The position numbers and the translations under genes were made by a program. This document shows positions 10,015 through 22,347 of a DNA stretch of 64,000 nt, piece after piece. Position 1 is the first letter of the stretch; each line of letters opens with the position of its first letter. This DNA is from Pestalotiopsis fici W106-1. Taxonomy: Eukaryota > Ascomycota > Sordariomycetes > Amphisphaeriales > Sporocadaceae. The DNA lies in NCBI RefSeq assembly GCF_000516985.1, contig NW_006917107.1, forward strand, positions 1 through 64,000. Direction: 5' to 3'. The notes beneath the pieces were generated by a model, which was not told where the DNA came from, searched no databases, and saw only the letters and a list, made by a program, of their open reading frames with translations.

Positions 10015-13000
10015 CGCCTTTTATAATAAGCGATTTAATCGAAATAAAAGAATAAGCCCTATTACGATAATTTATAGTATAATTTATAATTAAATAATAA
10101 TAATTATTCCTGTGGTTAGGTTATAATTTATTATATTTAGCAAATGCACGAAATGCTTAAAGTCCTTAGGTCGCATCGCTTTTATAAGCTTATTAGCGGC
10201 GTTTTCCGTAAATGTGATTTTTTTAATTAAAATATTCCTAATAAAAACTTTTTATTAAATATAATAAAAATACCTCTTAATATGCTTTTTCGTAGGTGTA
10301 TTGGTTTAGGCTTTTGCTTACGCTTTTGCGCCTATATTATTAACTAATAAAGGAATCGCTTTTTAAGGTATTATTTTTAATTCTTTTAATAGGTTCCTAA
10401 TAAATATAGCTTTACGAGCGCTTTTATTAATAGCGTAATATTTAGCTTTTATAATAAATTAAATAATTACGCTTTATAGCTTTAAATTTTAGCTTATTAG
10501 GGAGCCTATTATAAACGTTATTTATTTAAACGTAGATTTAAAGGTTAATTTATCGCTTATAAAATTAGCGTTAACGTAAATATATAATTTTAGTTTTTTA
10601 TATTTAGTATAGCGATAAAATCGGGTATATTTTATTTTTTTTATGCGGGTGCTTTAAAGGTATTATAATATTTTATTTAAATGCTTAATGTAATTAGGAG
10701 ACGGGTTATTTATAAAGCGAGTTTATACTTTATTATAGTATGCTATATTTACGCGTAATTTAATTATAGCATAATTCGTTTTCCCGAGCTTTTTAAAATA
10801 CTAATTTTTAGATTTTTAATTAACGTAGCCTTTAAATTTATAGGTTATTGCTATTAATCCCGGATTAATAGGAATAGCAGCATTTTTGATATTTTAGTAT
10901 CCGAATTTTTTAAATATTTAATTTAAATACCTATTTTATAATAATATAATATTATTATTTTCCTCCTGGATAATGCGTATTCCTAAATATTATTTAGCGG
11001 TACCTAAGTATTATAGTTTTAGCTATTTATTTAATTATTAAATTAATTTTTCGATAGCTTTAGTATTTATATATATAATTATAAAATCGTTTATATAAAA
11101 GGTTAATACCGTTTTATTAGCTTTGTTTTAGTAAATAGCATTATCGGTTTTTAATTTTATAAAGCCTAGTTTTTTTAATTTTTTTTTAATTTTTTGTTAT
11201 TATTCGAAGCCATTTTGCTTTAAACCGTATAAAAGGCGTAATAGCCTAATTATATTATTAGGAGTATAATTATATTATTATATAATATTAGGGTGTTAAA
11301 ATATAAATTTATTTAGGTATAAGAATTAGTGTATATAGATCTTTTTATTAAGCCGGCTTAATAAATAGGTTATAATAAAATCGATTTAAAAGATTTTTTA
11401 GCCTTTAATTATAGCTATCGCGATTAGAACGCGGATGCTTATTTATTTAGCTATATTAGCGAAGGTTTCCTTATAGTTAATTTTAAAAATTTAAATAAAG
11501 CCCTAAGCTATAAAGCGTGCCTTTTATTTATTTATATTACCGGTAAAATTATATTTGGTTTTATATATTTATTTAAATTTAATTAGTGGCTTTTACTTTA
11601 ATTTAAAATTATTATAATCGAGGAATTCGAACGTTTTTTTTTAAATAGCTTAGTGATTTTTTTTGCTATAGCTTATTGCTAATTAGGCTATTTTTATATA
11701 TTTTTTGCCTAATTAATCGATAATGGATTAGGGTTATATTTAATAATTAATATTAAGTATTCGTTTTGCATTTATTTAAATAAGTTATTATTAATTAATA
11801 ATAAATAGTTATATAAGCTTTTATTTAGCGTAATTAATAGCGTGCCTTTAAAGCTTAGATTTTTTTTATCGTCCTAATTATAATCCCGTAAATTAATTAA
11901 AGCGTGGTAATTATTTTTTATAATTATATTTATATATACGTAGGTATATTTATTTAAGCTTTAACGTATTATAGCATAATTATAACCACTATTTATATAT
12001 ATTATAGCATATTTAATTATGCTTTACCGTATAGCTATATATATTTAAAAAAAGCCGGCTTTAAGTTACCGCGCCTTTTATCCCTATTTTTTAGCTATAT
12101 TCGGATTACGAGGCTTTATATAGTAAGTTAGCTTTAAAGTTTTATATTGTAGCCTATTTTAAACGTGCTGCGGAAGTGATTTAATTATTTTTAACGGATC
12201 GGGCTAATTAGCGCTTTTATTAAGGTTTTTATAAAATATAACGTAAAAAATTATAATAAAGCGTATTATATCTAATATATATACCTCGTATAAATATTCC
12301 CTAAAATAATTTATAAATATACTTTTTAGCGCCTTTATTTATAATTTCTTAATTTACACCCTATTTTCCTTTAAAATATATATAAAAATACGCGATTTAA
12401 AAATTTTAAAGTGCCTAATTAATAGGCGATTAAGTATATTTTATAATTAAAAGTTATTTTTTTAGCGTTATTAAAAAGTAATTAATTCCTTTTTAGTAGG
12501 TATTATATGGTTTAAAACGATAACTTATATTTTGCAGATTTTATCCTAAAATACCGTAAAAATATTTATTTAAATATAAATAGCGCGCGTATTATTTTAT
12601 AATACCTTAATCGCGCGTTTAGCGGTACCGTTTTAATATTAGTTATTTAATATTAACGTAGTTAATTCGATGCTTTTTTATTATGCGTAATTATTAAAAA
12701 AGCCGCCGCTAAAATTATTAGTTTTATTAATGCGAATTATTTTAATTCGGCGCTTTTTTTTCCTAAGCTCGTATTATAGCTAAACGATATATTTAAAAAA
12801 ATCGCTTTATAAAATTTTTTTAAATAAAGTATCGATAAAATATAATTTTATAATTTTACGGTATTTAATTAGTGCAAAATAATAATTATTATTTAAATTA
12901 ACGGGTTTAATCTTTTTAATATTAGCTTATAATAAGGTCGCCGCAAAATTTGCGCGAATGCGTATTAGATTTGCTAAATCGATCCGAACGCTTTTAGCTT

Positions 13001-14981
13001 TATCGTACGCATCGTATATTAGTATAGGAATGTTATTTAAATCTAAATTAATGCTTTTAGTGGCTTTAATCGTTTTAATTAGCCGTTTTTTATTTAAATA
13101 ATTTAATCGATAATATTATAAAGTTATTTATTTAATTAATAGCTTCGTTAATCCGTTTAATGCTATTAAAGTTTATATATAAAATAGTTTTTTTTGCTTA
13201 TATAGCTATAAAAACCACCCTTTTTTTATTATATTAATAATAGTTAATACTTTATTATTAGGCGTTTTAATAAAGTTATTATAAATTTTAAATTTAGCTT
13301 TATATAATTTATTATTAGAAATTACTTTTAATAGGAAGTTTTTAACGTAATAATATTTTTTAAGCGTTAATTCCCGGCGTTTGCTTTTAAAGCCACGCTA
13401 TACGGTTAATATTTAGCCGTATTTTATTAGATATATTATATTATTCTTAATAATAATAGGTAATTAATTATATTTATTTAATTTAATAATTAATTTAGCG
13501 ATAAAATTAGCTTTATCGTTTATAATATAAATATTAGCGCTTATATTTAATAGCTATCGTTTATGTAAATTTAGCGCTTAAATAGCTATTAAAATAAGGA
13601 AATTATAATAGTTCGTTTTATTTTATATATACGGATCGCATTATTTAGCAGGTTTATAGCGTTTGCTATTAAGCGTAGCTTATAATTATTTAATTGCGCC
13701 GAAAGCGACCCGCGTATAATAATTATAAGCTATTTTTAATTTTTTTAATTTTTATCCTAATTAAAGAGTTTTATAATTTTAGCGTTTTTAAATTAGTAAA
13801 AAAAATTATTATTTATTATAATTAATAATAACTGCTAAAAGCCCCGGAATACGCTTATAAACGCGCTTTCCCGGCCCCGGCTACGACCCGTACCGCGTTT
13901 ACGGTAATTACCCTTATTTGCGTTTAATCGTATAATTGCGTTTAACTGCGTAAATAATTGCGTTAATTGCGTAAAATTAAAACTTTATTTGTTTGCAGTT
14001 TTTTCGTCGCGTTTTTTAAATTTATAATTAATTCGCCGATAACCTTTTTTACCGTAATACTAATAATTGCCGTTAATTTAACCGTTATTATTAATAAATA
14101 ATAAATTAGCGTTATTTTTATTATTAATTGCTATTTTATTTATAAATTTAATTATAAAAGATTATTAAAGTTATATAAGTCCTAATATAACGCCTTTTAG
14201 GAGGATAGCTAATTAATTTTTTTTTTTTTATTTATTTTAAAGCTTTATTTTTAATAATTTTTAGATATAATTAAATTTAATTATTTAAAATAAAGCGTTA
14301 ATTATTAGCGTTATAGCTTTTTTGTATATAATAATTTTATTCGGCATTAAATTTAGCTGGGTTTTTGCTATTATAGTCGAATTTATATAATTTTTTAATA
14401 GTTTTTACCTTTTTTTAATAATAATAAAATTAAATTAATTATAAAAAGCATCTTTTATTTTTATATTTATTAAATAATATTTTATAATTATTAATAGCGT
14501 TTTATCGTTAATTATAGCTAAAATTATAATAGTAATAAGCTTTTTATTTAAAGGGTAAATAGGGGTTTTTGCGATTTATTTAGCGGCCTGCTTATTAAGC
14601 TTAAGCAGTGCTATATAGGCGCGATAATTAAAGGTTCCTATTAAAAATTTTAATTTATCGATTTTAAATTTAAAGTCTTTTAAGCAAGGAATTAATATAA
14701 TTAAAGCTTGCTTTAGTATATTATAGCCAGCTATATTAGCGGTTATTTGCCTTATATTTTTAATTATAGCTTCCGTAATATCCGCTATAATTATATATTT
14801 TATAGCGTTTTAGCTAGCTTTATTAGCGATCGCTTAAATAGCTATTATAGCGCTTTAATTACTTTTAATTAAAATGCCTTAGCTAATAATATAAGGTTCT
14901 AAATAACCTTTAGTGCTAAATGCTATATTATAATAAAAAAAGCTATTTATAATATTTTTTATATTAATAATAGTGCTATTA

Positions 14982-15187
14982 TATAGGAAATTAATAGGGA
15001 TTTAGTATATTTAATATAAATAAACGGATTTAGCTATATAGGTTTAGTTAAATAAAGTGCATAAGACCTAATTGCCTTTTATAGCCTACCGGAAATAGCC
15101 GTTAAGCCGGAGGTCCCGGGGTCTGATGCTTTTATCCGTCAAAACGAGAGTTGTACCCATTACTTTAGTCAAAGTCAACTTTCCACA
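14982..15187 (-). repeat. Copia LTR, right (5' LTR of the minus-strand element)
   Basis: 206 bp, starts TATAGGAAAT (RIPed from TGTGGGAAAT) and ends CTTTCCACA. The outermost bases 15120-15187 are far less mutated than the inner part. Confidence 0.92.
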
Positions 15188-15753
15188 AAGTCCACTAGCC
15201 ATTATTCTTCAAGTTTGCTTCAATGCAACGGCTGGATTGATAGACAACTGGAAAAATTTGAAGCCAGGAGCTGACGATGGAGCAACAGTCTCTCCATCTT
15301 TCTCGAAATCGGGGTGTCACTGAAAGCTTTGCTATTCTGCTTCCTTCAATAGATATGCGGATGCAAATGAGGTGGATAAGACAAACCCGGCCTTCCGCGC
15401 TGACAACCAGTCAGGCAACGGCACAAATATTGAAGCGTTATGTTTCGTTTGCACGCCTGACCACACGTCGCAGACCATATTACAAATCTATATGCCTGTC
15501 TCAAGCTTGAATTCGGCTTTGGCTTGTAAAAGAGATGAAAATAAATCCGACAACTTCTCACAAAGTGAGAATGAACCCGACAGCATATTTGAACGTTCAG
15601 GATATAAACTCTCTCCTGATCCAGAAGACAGTTGGAAGGACCATCTACCATCTTCTCCTTTCTCATCTTGCTCGATCAAATCATCAAGTCTCATAGCACT
15701 ATTCATTCTTCAATATTATTCACTGAAATTGAAACGCTTCAACTACATTTACG
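15188..15753. other. Intergenic between copia element and SDR pseudogene
   Basis: Normal composition with chance overlapping ORFs only. It probably contains the former SDR promoter. Confidence 0.4.
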
Positions 15754-16777
15754 ATGGCTGCCTTTAATTAAAACACTACAGGAGCTGAAGTCATCTCAGC
15801 TCTCGCATCTCGTGTCAAGGGTCGCACCTTTGTAACCACTGGAGCCAATGCCCAATGCCTCGGCGGCCAGATTGCCACAACGCTTGCCAGTGGCAGTCCT
15901 GCTCAGATCATACTCGCCTCTCGAACTGCCAATAATGTTCAGCCGGTCCTCGACAGCATCAAAGCTATCGATAGCTCTATCAAGACCACTTACGTGCCGC
16001 TGGACCTGACTGACCGCGACTCTGTCAAGAACGCTGCCGAGACCATTCTGGCTACAGCCCCCAAGATTGACGTGTTGATCAACAATGCTGGAATCAGTAA
16101 GTAACTTACTTATTTAGAGGCTGGCTGAATAATGAAATTACTCGTCTTTTGTAGTGGCTGTACTGGATTACACAAAGGATAAGCACGGCGTGGAGCTGCA
16201 GTTCTCCGCCAATCATGTTGGGCCATTCTTGTTCACCAACCTTCTGGTGACTGCCCTAGAGGCTGCCGGACCCGGCTCACGTGTGGTGAATGTGAGCAGC
16301 CAGGCCTATCGCTGTAGTCCTGTGCAGTTTGAGGACTGGAACTTCTCGGACGGCAAGACCTACGATATCTGGACATCCTATGGACAGTCCAAGACGGCCA
16401 ACATTCTCTTCGCCGTTGGCTTGACCAAGCGTCTTAGTAGCCGCGGTATCACTGCTTCCGCGCTCCATCCTGGATTGATCATGGGCACCAGCTTGGGTAC
16501 CCACCTTGACCAGAGTGCGTTTGCCAATGTCGATGAAATCACCGTGAGAAATACTGGCCGCCATTGGTACTGGGACTAGCCTCAGACCAAGACAATCGAG
16601 CAGGGCGCAGCTACCCCGCTGATGGCTGCTCTTGATCCCGAGATTGTCTCCAAGTCGCCTGCCTACATCACCAATGCCAAGGGGGAAAAGCCATACGAGT
16701 TTGCAGATGATGCCGAGCTTGCTGATAAGCTGTGGGTCCTCAGCGAAGAGATTCTGGGACAGAAGTTTTCTTACTAG
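15754..16777 (+). pseudogene. Short-chain dehydrogenase/reductase with two in-frame stops
   Basis: NAD(P)-dependent SDR resembling retinol dehydrogenase / WW-domain oxidoreductase-type fungal proteins. Exon 1 is 15754-16096, the intron 16097-16154 and exon 2 16155-16777. The joined frame reads INNAGIMAVLDYTKDK with no frameshift from end to end. Motifs: degenerate cofactor loop TTGANAQCLGG (a Gly replaced by Cys), NNAG, and YGQSK as catalytic YxxxK. TAA replaces codon 6 (15769-15771) and TAG interrupts at 16577-16579 between YWD and PQTKTIEQG, after which the family sequence continues for 65 codons. Both stops can derive from CAA/CAG by C-to-T in CpA context, the RIP-preferred change, and the gene starts 567 bp from the RIPed copia element. 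Downstream initiation or readthrough seems unlikely to give a functional enzyme. Confidence 0.75.
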
Positions 16778-17134
16778 TTTTCCTGGCTCGAGCAAACTTG
16801 TCTGGGTGAAGGCAGCCTGAAGATTGCGGTGCAGGTTGATACAGCGATTATTAAACGAGTGCCTATATGTGTGTGGCCAAGTATATTGACCCTAGACGTG
16901 GGATTTGACTAAGTAGAATTTCAACCATGCTCTGTAGGTACTAGTAGGCATGCTGCCCACCATCTCTTAATACAGAAATCTCCACTTATGGATTGATGTA
17001 GTGCCATGCCGAACTCTTTAAACATGTATCTTAGTGGATATTCACAGGGAGTCGCATATCTGGAGTCTCAGAAAAATGATTGTTATGATCGTTTCAATTC
17101 TGATAATAACATTCAACTGAAGACTCTCTTCATA
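16778..17134. other. Convergent 3' intergenic region
   Basis: 3' ends of the SDR pseudogene (plus) and the intact SDR (minus) face each other. No gene was seen. Confidence 0.45.
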
Positions 17135-18123
17135 TTACTGTGCCGTGTAACCTCCATCGACTGGTAAGCAAACCCCCGTGATCCATGAGGCTTCTGCACT
17201 AGCTAGAAAAATGGCCGCGCCTACGATATCTTCAGGTTTACCAACGCCACCAAAGGGATGTCGAGCCTCGATCCCTTTGGCATCATCTAGATGGGTTATT
17301 GTTTCGGAAAAGATGGCGGTCTGTGTGTCTGTTTTCACCTTTGTCAGGATTACATCATATTGGCGAGAGAAGAGCTTAAACTTACATCCAGGACATATCG
17401 CATTGCAGTGAATCTTATCCTCAGCATAGTCCAAAGCTACCTGTCTGGTAATGTTTGATACAGCCGCCTTAGCAGCAGCGTAGGATACTAGGAACCATTA
17501 TTCAGGCGTCCTTTGATGCATAACATTGAAATAAACTTACTATTAAAGCGACCACCGACAAGTCCAAAGATGGAGGACATGTTGATGATCCATCCTCTAT
17601 GTCCGTTGACCACTTCTTGCTGTAGCATCTGGGCAATGACAAACTTGCAGCAGTGGAAGACTGACTTGACATTGACCGCCATGGTAATATCCCAAGTGCT
17701 TTCCGGAGTCTCGTGGAGCTTTAGGGGTGCACGTCCGGCTTCCAAAGAGATTCCCGCGTTATTGACGAGTCTAAACCAGATAGAAAAGGTTAGTTGGGAG
17801 CCGAGTAGCGGGTACTTGATCAAAAACTCATCCTACATATCGACACGTCCAAAGGCCGACACTGCTTGCTCAACCATGTTCTGCACATCTGTCGCCTGGC
17901 TGACGTCCACGCGAACAAATATTGCTCGTCCACCCTCCTTGGTGATCATTTCATTGGTGCATGGAACCGAGGCTTGCGGCTCTGGGCCGGCAGATCGGGC
18001 TTCCCGCTTCAGATCGGCGCAGACGACGGCAGCTCCCTCGCGGGCGTACGCCAAAGCTATCGCCCTCCCTATTCCAGAGGAAGATCCGGTGACGATGGCC
18101 ACTTTGTCTTGGAGTCTAGACAT
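17135..18123 (-). CDS. Classical short-chain dehydrogenase/reductase
   Basis: NAD(P)H-dependent oxidoreductase of the FabG-like classical SDR type. Four exons: 18123-17837, 17770-17541, 17487-17386 and 17328-17135, with introns of 66, 53 and 57 bp, giving 270 residues. Motifs: VTGSSSGIGRA cofactor loop, DILVNNAG rebuilt across intron 1, MSSIFG, SYAAAK catalytic YxxxK rebuilt across intron 2, ICPGYTQTAIF across intron 3, and the C-terminal ITGVCLPVDGGY. All catalytic elements are intact. The ATG at 18123 is preferred to an upstream in-frame start at 18165 because it sits 8 residues before the cofactor motif. It faces the SDR pseudogene tail to tail; the two are different SDR subfamilies, not a local duplication. 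Substrate unknown. Confidence 0.9.
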
Positions 18124-19059
18124 GGTTGGTTGCAAAAGTGTTGAAGAAAATGGTACGCAGAACAAACTCTCTTCAGGAAGACAAGATTAAGAGCAGCAGA
18201 GATTTGGTCAAGTCCAACAAGCGTTCTCCGCACGATAGATCCGGATTTAATCGAATTGATGTCGTACAAGCGAGGTCCTGAGATGGACTATTGGGGTACT
18301 TCCGGACGGCCGTGGAGAGCAGCAGACAGTTTTCAGTGGGTTGCCCCATTTGGCAATCGGTCGGCAAACTTGCCGTTTTGGTATAGTATAAATGAACAAA
18401 TGCGGAGAAGTATGACTTTGAAGCCAGTGGCCTAGCTCACGAATCGGATACACATCAAACCCAGTAAATACGCAATGGTGTTTTCACACATTGAATGTCA
18501 GTGGCTCCTGATCTGCCCCACGTCAGATTTCATATCTTCTTCTCAATGCGGGTGGGCTCGCAATATGTTTTAGGCGCATGCCGTGACTGCATGGGAAATG
18601 TTGAAGGTTATTGGCCTCGGATAAGTTGCTCAATTCTTAAAGCGACATCTTTAGCATTAAGACGCAACTAGTTGGCTTCTTCCACACAAAGAGGTTTGGA
18701 GATAGATAGGGCGCTACATGAACCAGCGTCACTGATGTGAATCTACACTAGGTCCCATGACTTGGTCAAGCGAATGTAGGTTAGACGGACAGGAGAGGCA
18801 GAATATTGAGGTAAATTGGGTGTTGTATTAGGTAAGACTAGTAGGTAACTAACGGATTCTCATTCTCGTGGGCTCCCTCCAGGGACTCCTGCCATTTGGT
18901 CGAACTTTCCCGGGAATTCCCGGGCCATATGCTTCACGCAGCATTTTTGAGTGCCAGTGAGCATGGACTTGACATCTCGACCATGAGAAACGAGTTTCAT
19001 TACCTATCAGAATATGAAATGAACATCAAGCGTCTCTCGTCTCCATGAGACTTTGCCCC
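18124..19059. other. Intergenic region
   Basis: 0.94 kb holding the SDR promoter and the GH35 3' flank. Short ORFs here have no family features. A small palindromic stretch (tcccgggaattcccggg near 18908) is visible, with no assigned role. Confidence 0.4.
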
Positions 19060-22000
19060 TTAGTAATAGACGTTGCGATCCTCGGACCAGCCTGGGCGAA
19101 GGTACGACCCATCAAATCTGGAGTTCAAAGAAGATCGGGTTAAGCTGGTTATCTCCCAGGTAACATCCAAAGACGCACCCTCGTCGTCTTGTGACCACAG
19201 TGCGATGGCTATTGTGTTTTTGCCGCTATAATCTAGGATTCCGGGAGGTACTGGGAAACTTGAGGTGCTGCCAACATATGGCATATAGCGGCCGTATTGG
19301 TACCCGTTGACGTAAAGAAGCGCCCTCACTCTTTCCGTTGGGTTATTCGTTGCGATGGTGAACACAATCGAGGCATCGTGTCCTTCGGGAATATCCAGAT
19401 CAACCAGTGTACGGTAAAATTGAATGGTAGCCTCTTGGACACCAGCAGACGGACTCCCGACTGACCATGTCGCATCATCAAAGCCTGGGAGGTGCCATCC
19501 CAGACGCTCAGCTACCAGTCCTCCTTCATTGTAAGGGCCACGGACCGTGTCGACAGTCTTGTTCATCGGGGCTCCAACAGTGCCTGCCAGCTTCCATTGA
19601 ATGGCTTCACTGGTATCGTTCAGAGCGGCACTCAGAATACCGCGCGGCTTTGTCGCGCCGCTCGTCTCATCGTGGCCAGTATTGTCTTGCACGAGCAGAA
19701 TGATATTCTCGCCATCGCTGTCAATTGTAGCATTTTCAAAAGAAACCGACAGGGTCGAGCTGGCGTCTCCTGCGTCTCCGGCATAAGAGCCGACTTGCTG
19801 GCCGTTCAGGTACGCCGAGAATGCAAAGCCTCGGCCGCCTTGGACCTCAAAGACACCGCCTGTTGCTGAGCCGTTAAAGGTGCCGCGCCACAGACTAAAG
19901 CCGTGATGAGGACCGTACAAATCGACATAGAGACCCTTGTCGGCAGAGACCCAGGCGTCGCTGGTTGCCGAGTAGTTCACAAAGCGCTCTGGAAGCGTAT
20001 CATGAGTCTTCCAATCGATTAGTGGAGGCAACTCGTAACTGTCAGGACCGTTGATTGTGGCTATCAAGGACCCATAGCTCGATTTGGTGAAGGAAGTCGA
20101 TTTTCCATTCCACCACAATCTATTCACCGAGCTGGTGGCGAAGATCTCGACCTCGGTCGTTGCGTTGGTATCTCCGTGTACATGAAGACCATTGGTATCA
20201 TCAATACCAGCTTCACGGACAAGATGAGGTCCTTGAACGACGACTACAGCTTGGTCAGTATGTGCATTTGTGATATGCTCCTGCTTATCGATGGGGACTC
20301 ACTGGTTTGATTCACCGGAGCTGAAGGGTCCTTGGTCAGAACCGGAAGGAAAGTATGCCAAGCCGCAACTCGATCGAGCAGCAAAACACGCACATCTCCA
20401 ACTTTTAAGAGACTAGACCCCTCACCCTGCGTAAAGGCCGTGATCACTCCATCCACAGTCTGATTGAAGGACACATCGGAGCATCCATCACAATTGAGAA
20501 TCTCGCCGCCTTCGGCATCTTTCAGCAAGAACTCTCCGCTTTCCCCAGCTGGTACCCAAAGGATCAAGACCGGGGCGTTGTCAATGACCACATAGCTGAA
20601 TACTTCGGCCGTGGAATAAATGAGCTGCTGATCTGCAAACGTGAAGTCGGTGACGACAATCTTGGCAATGTGCCCAGATAGTGGAAGCGCACTAATCACT
20701 TGAGGAATCACGAGGCTGCCGATCGATGTGGTGACATTCATGTGAAATGATTCGGCCGAATCCTCCGTCGACGTCGCATGTCGCACGACGTAGAATGCAG
20801 CGTCGGTATCGGGATTTCGAAGCTCGGTGGCACTAATGGCGTCATTATCAATCACGGCGTCAGTCCCATTCAGCCTGTCGACCTTGGCGAGATCCTGGGC
20901 AACCCGGGTGAACAAGGCAAGATTCTTGACTTCGTACCACGAGTCACGCAGGGTACGATCTTCCGCAATGGGCGCCGAATAGTCGTAGCTGGACCCGATG
21001 AAGGGCACACCGATCCATCCCCAGTTCGTACCCCCGGCAAACATGTACATGATTTGTGCCGACATCTTCTGGTCAATATTGTGTCGATAATAGACGTTGC
21101 GAAAGTCGGGACCAACCGAGGCTTCACAGCTTTCTGCGCCCAGCGGCAAGACTCTCCCGCCTTGGAACTCGGGCATCAGACCTGGCTGGTTCGGTGCTAC
21201 TTCTTGGAAATAGTCATAGTATTTCAAAAGCGTGAAGTCATCATTGGCTGAGCTACAGTCGTCTGGGTTGCACGACCAACAAAGTGGCTACAGCGATCAT
21301 TAGTATAATGCAAGCCAAGCTCACGAGTAGTATGCGAGTCACGTACATAAGAGTCCAGTCCCCAGACGTCCACATCGCCTCCGGCTCCGACCGTGTCGTA
21401 GTCCTTGGACCAATCAGGGTAGTGCCCCGGTGCATTGGCCGTCGTCGGCACCTCGACGCCCTGCTCCCTGATCAAGGCTTCAAGGTTCTCCATGTACCCG
21501 ATGCCCGGCCCATTCGGCGTCTTGGCCGTGCGGTCCTTGTACTGGGACGGAAACTCGTTGTCGACCTGGATGGAGATGATGGTCCCGTTCTTGTGAATTT
21601 GGTGGTCGCGGATGATGTCGGTGATCTCCGTCATGTAGTCTTGCCACGCGGCCGTATAGCGTGTGTCGTTTGTGCGCAGCGACCCATAGTCTCCCGTGGT
21701 CACCCATATCGGATAGCCGCCAGCATTCAATTCCCCATTGGTGTAGGGTCCCGGCCTGGCCATTACATAGAGGCCGGCATCTTCGGCGTATTGAAGAAGT
21801 CTCCGGTAGTCACGAAAGGCGGTAGTAAAGTCGACCTGAGAAGGAAAGGATTCGTGCATCCCCCACATGTTATAGAAGGAGAATGTGTTCATGCCGCTGG
21901 CTTTGAACTTTTGGGCTATGTCTTGCCACATTTCCGGAACCGGCGTGCGAAAGGGATGCATTTCGCCTCCAAAAAGGTACTTTCTCTCGCCATTGATGAT

Positions 22001-22141
22001 GAAGCTGTAATGGTCCCATTGCACGACATCTGTATAGCCAGAGTCGCTGATTGGCCATGAATCACCGGCTGCTTTGGCTGGTTGCAGCTGGGCTAGGGGG
22101 ACCAGGGAGATCAGAAGGGGGTTGATAATGCGGCCAAACAT
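19060..22141 (-). CDS. Secreted beta-galactosidase, glycoside hydrolase family 35
   Basis: Hydrolyses terminal beta-galactosides outside the cell. Three exons: 22141-21347, 21287-20303 and 20243-19060, each intron 59 bp, giving 987 residues, the normal size of fungal GH35 enzymes. A signal peptide covers about residues 1-25. The (beta/alpha)8 barrel contains IQVDNEF with acid/base Glu196 and GLMPEFQGG with nucleophile Glu305, both in expected places. Further domains carry the jelly-roll signature near residues 640-700 and again near the end. The frame is uninterrupted and many N-glycosylation sequons are present. It is similar in design to fungal LacA/Bga1 enzymes. Alternative specificities such as exo-galactanase are possible. 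Confidence 0.93.
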
Positions 22142-22218
22142 GTTGACTAGGGTAAAGGGTAAGCCAATGCGCGCGCGTCATTTCGTCTAGATGTATCCCT
22201 TCTCTGCAAATACCATAG

Positions 22219-22226
22219 TATTTATA
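22219..22226 (-). promoter_or_regulatory. TATA box of GH35 gene
   Basis: TATAAATA on the minus strand, 78 bp upstream of the ATG. Confidence 0.5.
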
Positions 22227-22334
22227 GGATCAACTGGAAAATCCATTGCTAAGAGACTCGGCTCAAGGGATGATTGTAATTTCTAAGCTCGTGGTATTTC
22301 CTGTAAGTGGCGGTTACTTCTGCAGCCCACCGGG

Positions 22335-22347
22335 ATTGGGCGCGGGG
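22335..22347 (-). promoter_or_regulatory. CCAAT box and CreA-like site upstream of GH35
   Basis: ATTGG at 22335-22339 (CCAAT on the coding strand) adjoins GCGGGG at 22342-22347, which matches the SYGGRG consensus of the carbon-catabolite repressor CreA/Cre1. They lie about 200 bp upstream of the ATG. This is a motif match only, on a short degenerate consensus. Confidence 0.3.

Larger units (their letters stand above)
9809..15187 (-). mobile_element. Complete Ty1/copia LTR retrotransposon destroyed by RIP
   Basis: 5379 bp with 206-bp LTRs at both ends, flanked by the 5-bp duplication AAGTC (9804-9808 and 15188-15192). The right LTR keeps the terminal CA and the left LTR the terminal TG; other differences between LTRs are transitions. 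The coding strand is minus. Near 11070-11110 the minus strand reads FYINDFIIIYINTKAIEKLI, the copia reverse-transcriptase box YVDD with D changed to N. Near 10540-10610 it reads YVNANF...DKLTFKST, the RNase H box DAD changed to NAN. RNase H downstream of RT at the left end fixes the orientation. Whether a separate integrase can be read was not established. The pyrimidine-rich stretch just inside the left LTR and a degenerate TAATAGCA inside the right LTR fit a polypurine tract and initiator-tRNA primer site. Confidence 0.92.

Noticed and set aside
9809..15187. AT-rich block as a centromere or an AT-rich satellite
   Set aside because: LTRs, target duplication and recognisable RT/RNase H remnants show a single RIPed retrotransposon.
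15126..15835. Several overlapping ORFs after the copia LTR
   Set aside because: Mutually overlapping on both strands and spanning the LTR edge; no family features.
16541..16579. A 36-nt GTGAGA...CTAG intron that would remove the second stop of the SDR pseudogene
   Set aside because: Too short for a normal intron, and the skipped residues (RNTGRHWYWD) look like conserved SDR sequence.
16778..18123. The two adjacent SDR genes as a tandem duplication that triggered RIP
   Set aside because: They belong to different SDR subfamilies with different introns and low similarity, so they could not pair as RIP duplicates.
21284..22060. 258-codon ORF antisense to GH35
   Set aside because: Overlaps the catalytic exon of a clear GH35 gene; shadow frame.
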